Assembly (NCBI GenBank): GCA_934444735.1
Contig: CAKSDE010000005.1
Coordinates: forward strand, 62,001-126,000
DNA length: 64,000 bases
Reading direction: 5' to 3'
Origin: an uncultured Clostridia bacterium
GTDB lineage: Bacteria > Bacillota > Clostridia > UBA1381
Part shown: piece by piece, positions 57,916 to 64,000 of the stretch
Layout: every line of letters begins with the position of its first letter
Position numbering within the stretch: the stretch's first letter is position 1
Made by a program: the position numbers and the translations under genes
The notes under the pieces: generated by a model
Told to the model about the DNA's origin: nothing
The model's input: only the letters and a program-made list of their open reading frames with translations
Database searches by the model: none

Positions 57916-60441
57916 ATGAAAATTGCTTTTTCAACATTGGCATGCCCGGACTTTTCATGGACCGATATTTATTCCATGGCAAAGGACTTGGGATTTAACG
58001 GAATTGAGATAAGAGGATTGGGAAATGATATTTTCTCTGTAAAGGCTCGCCCTTTCACCGAAAAAGAACTACCCAAGACTATAGAAAAGCTAAACAAGCT
58101 CGGCTTGGAAATTCCGTGTTTCTCATCGGGTGCCTGTTTGAAGTTCAAGTATCAAGAGGCAGAAACAATCGAAGAGATTACAGAATATGCGAAGCTTGCC
58201 TCAAAGCTAAACACTCCTTACATAAGAATTTTGGCAGACCTCGAGCCCGGTCCCGAGGGTGAGGTTGACGATAACTATATTATTGAAGTTTTAAAAAAGC
58301 TTATCCCGATTGCGGAGGAATACAGAGTTACACTTTTGGTTGAAACAAACGGCGTATATTCCGACACAAAGCGTCTTTGCAAGGTGCTTGACGCAGTAGG
58401 CAGCGACAGAATCGCAGCGCTTTGGGATATGCACCACCCATACAGATATATGCATGAATCACCTGCCGAAACGGTTAAAAATCTCGGCTCGTATATCCGC
58501 TATGTACATACCAAAGACAGCGTTATGACAGAATCGGGCGCAGTTTCTTATAAGATGATGGGCGAAGGCGATATTCCTGTTTATGAAATGCTCGAAGAGC
58601 TCAAAAAAAGCGGCTATTGCGGATATGTTTCGCTCGAATGGGTAAAAAGATGGGCGAGTCACTTGAGCGACGCAGGTATCGTGTTCCCGAAATTTGCAGA
58701 CTTCATGCACGATTATTTGAAAACAACCCGTGCACCTTTGCAGGATAACATGAGAAAGACAGGTCATTATCCCTGGCAGAAAGAAACCCTTATAGATGAA
58801 ACCTTCCCCGATGTTTTAGACAGAATCTGCGAGGAGTTCCCCGACCAGTACGCATTCAGATACACCGAACTGGACTATACAAGAACATACCCCGAATTCA
58901 GAAACGATGTCGATAACTTCGCAAGAGCGCTTTTGGCTATGGGAGTAAAAAAAGGCGATCACGTTGCAATCTGGGCAACCAATGTTCCGCAGTGGTTTAT
59001 AACCTTCTGGGCAACAACAAAGATCGGCGCGGTTTTGGTATCGGTAAACACCGCATACAAGGTGCATGAGGCAGAATATCTCTTAAAACAGTCGGATACA
59101 CACACGCTCGTTATGGTAGACGGCTGGAAGGATTCGGACTATCTCGGAATAATCAAAGAGCTTTGCCCCGAACTTGAAACATCAAAACCGGGCGAGCTGG
59201 AAAGCAAAAAATTCCCGCATCTGAAAAACATCATCACAATTCAAAGCAAGCAAAACGGCTGTTACTCATGGGACGAGGCTATGGCTCTTGCCGAGAGTGT
59301 TCCCTATTCGGAAGTGGACAAAATAAGAAAAACCTTAAAGAAGGACGATGTCTGCAATATGCAGTATACATCGGGTACAACAGGTTTCCCGAAAGGTGTA
59401 ATGCTTACGCACTATAACGTTGTAAATAACGGTAAAGCAATCGGTGACTGCATGGATTTATCGACCGCCGACCGCATGATGATTCAGGTGCCGATGTTCC
59501 ACTGCTTCGGCATGGTGCTTGCGATGACTGCGTCTGTCACGCACGGCGTTACGATGTCACCGATAACAGCATTCTCACCGAGAAAAGGACTCGACTGCAT
59601 AAACAGAGAAAAAATAACCTGTTTCCATGGCGTTCCGACAATGTTTATCGCAATGCTCGGTCACGAAAACTTTGAAAAGACAGATTTTTCATATATGAGA
59701 ACCGGGATCATGGCAGGCTCACCCTGTCCGATAAAAACAATGCAAGAGGTTATCGAAAAGATGCATATGTCTGAAATATGCATAACCTACGGTCAGACCG
59801 AGGCGTCTCCGGCAACAACAATGAGCAAGACGACCGACTCTATAGAAACGCGTGTAAATACCGTCGGCGGCCCGATATTTGCGGTTGAATGTAAGATTGT
59901 CGATCCCGAAACGAATGAAGATTTACCTGATAATGTTGACGGTGAATTTGTCGCAAGAGGATATAATATAATGAAAGGATATTATAAAATGCCCGAGGCG
60001 ACGGCGGCGGCAATAGACGAAAACGGCTGGCTGCATACCGGCGATTTGGCGAGACGTCTTCCCGACGGCAACTACAAGATTACCGGGCGTATCAAGGATA
60101 TGATAATCCGCGGCGGCGAGAATATATACCCTAAAGAAATCGAGGATTTCATTTACACTCACCCGAAGGTAAAAGATGTTCAGGTAATCGGTGTGCCGGA
60201 TAAGGCATATGGCGAGGAGATTATGGCGTGCGTTATATTAAAGGACGGCGAAACCTCATCTGAGGAGGAAATAAAGCAATTTGTGCGTGATCACATGGCA
60301 AAGCATAAAGTGCCGAGATATGTTGATTTCGTAGAGGAATTTCCGATGAACGCGGCAGGAAAGATTTTAAAATACAAGATGCGTGAAGATGCTGTTGAAA
60401 AGCTCAGACTGCAAAAGGCAAATGATATAGTAACGGCATAA
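57916..60441 (+). CDS. Fusion: xylose-isomerase-like TIM barrel + AMP-forming acyl-CoA synthetase
   Basis: An 841-residue cytoplasmic fusion. Residues 1-270 are an AP-endonuclease-2/xylose-isomerase-like TIM barrel with the usual four metal ligands visible: Glu143 (VETNGVY), Asp171 (WDMHHP), His198 (YVHTKDS) and Glu241 (SLEWVKRW). This fold isomerises or epimerises sugars and related keto compounds. Residues about 280-835 are an ANL-superfamily synthetase: YTSGTTGFPKGVMLTH (AMP/ATP loop), ITYGQTEASP, HTGDLARRLPDGNYKITGR and the C-terminal NAAGKILKYK with the catalytic Lys. An AGGAGG site precedes the ATG. Both halves look intact and in frame, so this is a true fusion, not two overlapping genes. 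The substrates of both halves are unknown. Confidence 0.88.
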   Translation: MKIAFSTLACPDFSWTDIYSMAKDLGFNGIEIRGLGNDIFSVKARPFTEKELPKTIEKLNKLGLEIPCFSSGACLKFKYQEAETIEEITEYAKLASKLNTPYIRILADLEPGPEGEVDDNYIIEVLKKLIPIAEEYRVTLLVETNGVYSDTKRLCKVLDAVGSDRIAALWDMHHPYRYMHESPAETVKNLGSYIRYVHTKDSVMTESGAVSYKMMGEGDIPVYEMLEELKKSGYCGYVSLEWVKRWASHLSDAGIVFPKFADFMHDYLKTTRAPLQDNMRKTGHYPWQKETLIDETFPDVLDRICEEFPDQYAFRYTELDYTRTYPEFRNDVDNFARALLAMGVKKGDHVAIWATNVPQWFITFWATTKIGAVLVSVNTAYKVHEAEYLLKQSDTHTLVMVDGWKDSDYLGIIKELCPELETSKPGELESKKFPHLKNIITIQSKQNGCYSWDEAMALAESVPYSEVDKIRKTLKKDDVCNMQYTSGTTGFPKGVMLTHYNVVNNGKAIGDCMDLSTADRMMIQVPMFHCFGMVLAMTASVTHGVTMSPITAFSPRKGLDCINREKITCFHGVPTMFIAMLGHENFEKTDFSYMRTGIMAGSPCPIKTMQEVIEKMHMSEICITYGQTEASPATTMSKTTDSIETRVNTVGGPIFAVECKIVDPETNEDLPDNVDGEFVARGYNIMKGYYKMPEATAAAIDENGWLHTGDLARRLPDGNYKITGRIKDMIIRGGENIYPKEIEDFIYTHPKVKDVQVIGVPDKAYGEEIMACVILKDGETSSEEEIKQFVRDHMAKHKVPRYVDFVEEFPMNAAGKILKYKMREDAVEKLRLQKANDIVTA

Positions 60442-60490
60442 ATTTATAAAACCGAGCAAAAACCGTTGTACGGAAAAGATAATTTATATA

Positions 60491-60531
60491 CCGAGTGCAA
60501 AATAAAATCATTTTGCACTCGGCTTTTTTTG
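60491..60531 (+). terminator. Strong terminator after the fusion gene
   Basis: A 13-bp stem CCGAGTGCAAAAT/ATTTTGCACTCGG around a 6-nt loop, followed by CTTTTTTT. Confidence 0.88.
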
Positions 60532-60568
60532 TAATCTGCTGCTTACATATAAAGCCACCCTCCGTTGC

Positions 60569-60596
60569 TTGAAATTGTGCGCCGTTGTGGTATAAT
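60569..60596 (+). promoter_or_regulatory. Candidate promoter of the XRE-ADP-ribosylglycohydrolase gene
   Basis: -35 TTGAAA (60569-60574), 16-bp spacer and -10 TATAAT (60591-60596), 35 bp upstream of the start. Confidence 0.65.
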
Positions 60597-60630
60597 ATTT
60601 ACAGAACATATCAAGAAAGGAATGGTTAAA

Positions 60631-62211
60631 ATGAACATAGGAAATAACATTTATCGTCTGAGAACATTTTATAAGCTTACACAGGAACAGTTCGCCGAGT
60701 CTTTGAACATATCAAGACAGGCGGTGCAAAAATGGGAATCGGGCGCGTCAACCCCCGATATTGCAAATCTCCTTGCAATATCTTCAAAGTTCTGCATATC
60801 TTTGGATATGCTTATAAAAAACACCGACAAACGCTTTATTGAGGAAATCAAAGGCGGCGCAAACATCAAAATTTCGCATGATACCCATCCGATATGGATG
60901 TATACATACGAAACCATGATCCAGCATGAATATGCGCAGTCAATCGAGGAAGGCTTGGACGTAGAAAAATATGAGGGACTTTTTAGGGAAGCCTCAAAGC
61001 TTGAGTCGGGCGAAATAAAGGATAAATTATGCAATCTCTTATTTGAAATTGTGTCCAACGCACATATAAAAGACGACTATAAATATGCCGAGCCTTCAAC
61101 ACTCGATGAAATAAAGCTGCTGCGTGACACTGCACTATGCGTTTCGGGCAAAACCCCCGACAATATCCGCGACAAAATCAAAGGCGCATTTGCCGGAAGA
61201 GTCTGCGGATGTGCTCTCGGCAAACCCGTAGAGGGCAGAAAGAGCGAGGAGCTGACAGCGCTTTTAAAATCCTCGGGAAATTATCCCATGCACCGCTATA
61301 TTGAATCCGCCGACATTACCGATGAGCTTGTGGAAAAGTATGCGTTTAAAAAGGACTGGTATTGCCTGATTGATATGCTACCCGAAAAGGCATGGAAAGA
61401 TGATGATACCAACTACACGATTTTCGCAAGTTTCCTGATAGATGAGTGCGGACGCGATTTCACACCGTACGATGTTATAAATCAATGGGCGGCTTTGCAG
61501 TCATGCGATCAATACTGTACCGCGGAATTTTTAGCTTACCGCAATTTCTTAAACGGATTTGTGCCGCCCAATACGGCAATTTATAAAAATCCTGCAAGAG
61601 AATGGATCGGTGCGCAGATACGCGGCGATTACTACGGCTACATAAACCCGGGAGATCCCGAAACTGCGGCAGATATGGCATGGCGCGATGCGTCGATATC
61701 GCACATAAAGAACGGAATATACGGGGAAATGTTCGTTTCGGCAATGCTTGCCGCAGCGGCAGTTACCGACAATATTGAAGAAATCATCCTCTCCGGGCTT
61801 TCGCAGATACCGAACACATCAAGACTCTATGAGGATATAATGCATATCATCGACAATTATAAAAATAAGGTATCGGCAGAACAGTGTTTCAAGGAGATTC
61901 ACAAAAAATATGACGAATACAATTCACATGATTGGTGCCACACCGTTTCAAACGCAAGCATTGTTGCTGCAAGCCTGCTCTACGGCGGCGGTGATCTCGG
62001 GAAATCCATATGCATGGCAGTCCAGACAGGCTTTGATACAGACTGCAACGGTGCAACGGTCGGCTCAATTATCGGTATGATAACCGGATTTGAAAAGATT
62101 GACAAAAAGTGGTATGAGCCGTTTAATGAAACGGTTATGACAACCGTTTCGCATATAGGCGAAATCACTTTTGATGAATTTGCCGACAGGGCAATGAAAC
62201 ATCTGAAATAA
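60631..62211 (+). CDS. Fusion: XRE DNA-binding domain + ADP-ribosylglycohydrolase
   Basis: A 526-residue protein. Residues 1-65 are an XRE helix-turn-helix (RTFYKLTQEQFAESLNISRQAVQKWESG, in parts). A helical linker follows (about 66-180). Residues about 185-520 are an ADP-ribosylglycohydrolase-type domain with GAFAGRVCGCALGKPVEG, the metal motif DDDTNYT and the C-terminal GFDTDCNGATVGSIIGM, whose two Asp residues complete the Mg2+ site. Family members remove ADP-ribose from arginine or cleave related compounds such as ADP-ribosyl nucleosides. The domain pair suggests a transcription factor that senses or edits ADP-ribosyl groups; this is inferred. The ATG at 60631 has GAAAGG upstream. No ADP-ribosyltransferase gene is adjacent. 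Confidence 0.85.
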   Translation: MNIGNNIYRLRTFYKLTQEQFAESLNISRQAVQKWESGASTPDIANLLAISSKFCISLDMLIKNTDKRFIEEIKGGANIKISHDTHPIWMYTYETMIQHEYAQSIEEGLDVEKYEGLFREASKLESGEIKDKLCNLLFEIVSNAHIKDDYKYAEPSTLDEIKLLRDTALCVSGKTPDNIRDKIKGAFAGRVCGCALGKPVEGRKSEELTALLKSSGNYPMHRYIESADITDELVEKYAFKKDWYCLIDMLPEKAWKDDDTNYTIFASFLIDECGRDFTPYDVINQWAALQSCDQYCTAEFLAYRNFLNGFVPPNTAIYKNPAREWIGAQIRGDYYGYINPGDPETAADMAWRDASISHIKNGIYGEMFVSAMLAAAAVTDNIEEIILSGLSQIPNTSRLYEDIMHIIDNYKNKVSAEQCFKEIHKKYDEYNSHDWCHTVSNASIVAASLLYGGGDLGKSICMAVQTGFDTDCNGATVGSIIGMITGFEKIDKKWYEPFNETVMTTVSHIGEITFDEFADRAMKHLK

Positions 62212-62216
62212 TCAAA

Positions 62217-62460
62217 AGGGGATGTAAAAAAACTCCGGAACGCAAGAGAAAAGAAGTAAATCACACATATTGTGGGAAATATGACTGTTTTGATGGGGTT
62301 CTGTTAAGGTAGAAAAATCAAGAAAAGATTTTTCTTAGAATTATTCATTTTCTTGCTATCAACAAACTTCGCCCTCGGCGTACCCATGTACGCCGTCGGG
62401 TATCCCAAAGCTAAAGCTTTGGCTCAGTTTGTTAATTCCAAAGCTTTTTTCCTATCCCCT
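62217..62460. mobile_element. AGGGGAT MITE-like element, copy B (244 bp)
   Basis: Ends AGGGGATGTAAAAAAACTCC at the left and CTTTTTTCCTATCCCCT at the right. It has a hairpin CGGCGTAC...GTACGCCG near 62375-62395 and CAAAGC/GCTTTG inside. It aligns with the reverse complement of 49489-49699. No reading frame. It fills most of the 308-bp gap between convergent genes and leads directly into their terminator. Confidence 0.6.
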
Positions 62461-62472
62461 CAAAAAAGCAAA

Positions 62473-62507
62473 GGCTTTAAAAAAATCAATTGATTTTTTT
62501 TAAAGCC
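62473..62507. terminator. Palindromic terminator between the ADP-ribosylglycohydrolase and GH42-like genes
   Basis: Arms GGCTTTAAAAAAATCAA and TTGATTTTTTTTAAAGCC centred on CAATTG, followed by CCTTTTTT. Confidence 0.85.
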
Positions 62508-62519
62508 CCTTTTTTATCT

Positions 62520-64000
62520 CTATTTTCTTAAAAACATCTTCGTCGTCCCCTTCGGCGCTCTGTATTTTAAAACCTTTCCCGTGCTTTCATATTCTCCGCC
62601 GTCAAAAAGCTCTTCAAATTTGCAGTCCTCGATGAGCTTTATTTCACATTCATCGGAAAACGGATTCTGATAGCACAAAAATCTCGAATCGCCGTATATC
62701 CCTGTACCGTTTTCGGTATAAATATGTACTCCGGCAATTCTCTCAAAGTTCTTCCATACCGTATACGGAATATCCGCCGCGCCCGAGTATATATTTTTGC
62801 CCTTTTTTGCCACAGCGGCAATGTCGGTGCCCTTGTATCTGCCGAGGATTTCGACATCACCCTCGGGCGCAAGCATCAGACTCATATCTTTTGAAAATCC
62901 ATATTCCATGCCGCCGCAGATAATTTTATCCACACCCTCTACACGTCTTAACTTCATGCCGACTGCTTTTTCAATATCAGAGATCTCTCGCGCGTTCGCG
63001 TACATCGGTGCATGAATCCACACCTTATACGCATCGCTTGAATAAATAATTTCAAGTGTTTTTTCAGAGATTTTAAAAGCATTTAAAAAGATAAACATTT
63101 TATAGCGCGCCGTATCGATTTTGCTTATGTCGTTTAGGTTATATATATCATACAAAACACCGCTTTTGGCAATCTCCAAAATCTGCTTTGTAACATAATC
63201 CTCCTTTATGCCCATGTTATCGTTCAGATAAAAGCAGGACTCGGAATCGTAGAACACAGCCACCTCCGATACAGGCTTTCTCGGGGTAAGCTTCAGCATA
63301 TTTAATATTTCGACCGCTCTTTTAATTTCCGATTCATAGCGCGGCGAGAAGAAATATCCGCCGGTAAAATCAAACCACCAGAGTGCCGAGCCTTTCTGCA
63401 CTGCCTGACACATCTCACGGCGCAGAACCATGACCGTTTCCTCTTCGCTGTCGTAGCCGTCCTCAATTATAGCTCCGTTTTCAAGCGGATATTTAGCTAA
63501 GTGCGTTCTGTGGTCGATTTCATGCAGATACATTTTGCCGTTTAATTCAATTGAATCCACTGCAACCTGGTATGCCGCAGGATTTTCGGTTTTTCTTGCC
63601 TCTCTGTATGCCGCAGGCGAAAAGATCATATCAATATCTTCCGACTTCCAAACCTTTTCATATCCCGCCGTACCCCATCTGTTTTGCAAATCAGAAGCAA
63701 GATCCATATAGCCGTAAAAAAGCCCGATAAGTTTTTTATGTTCTATAACGCTTTGCGCCGCCGCGGCATATTCGCAGATTGTATCTGCCGTTTTTTCCGC
63801 GGTAAATTTATAATAGGCAGGAATATCCGACGCTTTCGGATAGAGAAAATCGCCGTCAAATCGGTTTAGTTCTTCCGCTGTCGGGATTTTCACCTTTTCA
63901 TCATTCATATATTTTTTAAAATATTCCTCTTTTTTCAGATCATATGCACCCTTGTCATCGGTAAACCATTCCGTTGCCAGTCCCGATGAAAAGCTGTAGG
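62520..64000 (-). CDS. GH42-like glycoside hydrolase, C-terminal part (5' end outside window)
   Basis: About 490 residues are visible; the frame is open to the window edge (reading YSFSSGLATEWFTDD just before the first ATG at 63908), so the N-terminal part lies beyond base 64000. The visible part resembles the C half of GH42-type beta-galactosidase-like proteins: GLFYGYMDLA and DMIFSPAAYREAR from the catalytic barrel end, then MYLHEIDHRTHLAKYP, LRREMCQAVQKGSALWWFDFTGGYF and a trimerisation-like Rossmann segment (VAVFYDSESCFYL). The C-terminal beta domain ends at 62520. This assignment is by resemblance only; a different GH clan A family is possible. Without the N-terminal half the catalytic acid/base cannot be judged. 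Confidence 0.6.
   Translation of the reverse strand, partial: YSFSSGLATEWFTDDKGAYDLKKEEYFKKYMNDEKVKIPTAEELNRFDGDFLYPKASDIPAYYKFTAEKTADTICEYAAAAQSVIEHKKLIGLFYGYMDLASDLQNRWGTAGYEKVWKSEDIDMIFSPAAYREARKTENPAAYQVAVDSIELNGKMYLHEIDHRTHLAKYPLENGAIIEDGYDSEEETVMVLRREMCQAVQKGSALWWFDFTGGYFFSPRYESEIKRAVEILNMLKLTPRKPVSEVAVFYDSESCFYLNDNMGIKEDYVTKQILEIAKSGVLYDIYNLNDISKIDTARYKMFIFLNAFKISEKTLEIIYSSDAYKVWIHAPMYANAREISDIEKAVGMKLRRVEGVDKIICGGMEYGFSKDMSLMLAPEGDVEILGRYKGTDIAAVAKKGKNIYSGAADIPYTVWKNFERIAGVHIYTENGTGIYGDSRFLCYQNPFSDECEIKLIEDCKFEELFDGGEYESTGKVLKYRAPKGTTKMFLRK

Overview
The window looks like chromosome of an anaerobic, endospore-forming member of the Clostridia (Firmicutes). Evidence: strong Shine-Dalgarno sites throughout (GGAGG type), dipicolinate synthase dpaA/dpaB (spore core), the [FeFe]-hydrogenase maturase HydF, a biotin-dependent Na+-pump decarboxylase operon, S-layer-homology (SLH) proteins, RNase J, and type III pantothenate kinase. 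The set of SLH proteins and beta-helix carbohydrate proteins recalls gut fibre degraders such as Monoglobus, but that placement is inference. No rRNA, tRNA, CRISPR array, phage or complete insertion sequence was recognised.

Layout. 1-16 kb is mostly housekeeping: the 3' part of gap, then on the minus strand rnj, and an operon reading mmdA - gamma-like subunit - biotin carrier - oadB - oadA(5S) - tyrS, then uvrB-uvrA and coaX. 15.5-39 kb is a carbohydrate and cell-surface region: an SGNH esterase and a GntR/LacI-type regulator divergent from a GH28-like beta-helix protein, the dpaAB sporulation genes, an AraC regulator with a cytoplasmic beta-helix protein, and four very large secreted proteins. 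Two of these carry SLH domains, two carry beta-helix domains, and two are built from a tandem module of about 292 residues. 39-48 kb holds an MFS transporter, a HAD phosphatase, hydF, another MFS transporter, and an operon of a glycosyltransferase, a DNA glycosylase, a TetR regulator and a MATE exporter. 48-58 kb contains two similar loci in which a small SLOG/DUF1273-like protein is divergent from tandem XRE regulators. Between them lies a purine salvage unit (xpt, BMP lipoprotein, nupOPQ-like ABC transporter). 58-64 kb contains two unusual fusions (xylose-isomerase-like TIM barrel with acyl-CoA synthetase; XRE domain with ADP-ribosylglycohydrolase) and the end of a GH42-like glycoside hydrolase.

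Non-coding structure is unusually rich. All six convergent gene junctions in the window carry a near-perfect palindromic bidirectional terminator, five with the core ATCAATTGAT. A MITE-like element of 206-244 bp with AGGGGAT ends occurs three times, with fragments elsewhere. A 36-nt palindrome (TAGGTAATTGTAAAA arms) sits just upstream of start codons at four or five places, and two copies bound a 214-bp element with three further stem-loops.

The best candidates for an undescribed system are the paired SLOG-XRE loci with palindromic promoter sites, the XRE-ADP-ribosylglycohydrolase fusion, and the SLH/beta-helix giant-protein operon. All functions are assigned by reading motifs, with no database search.
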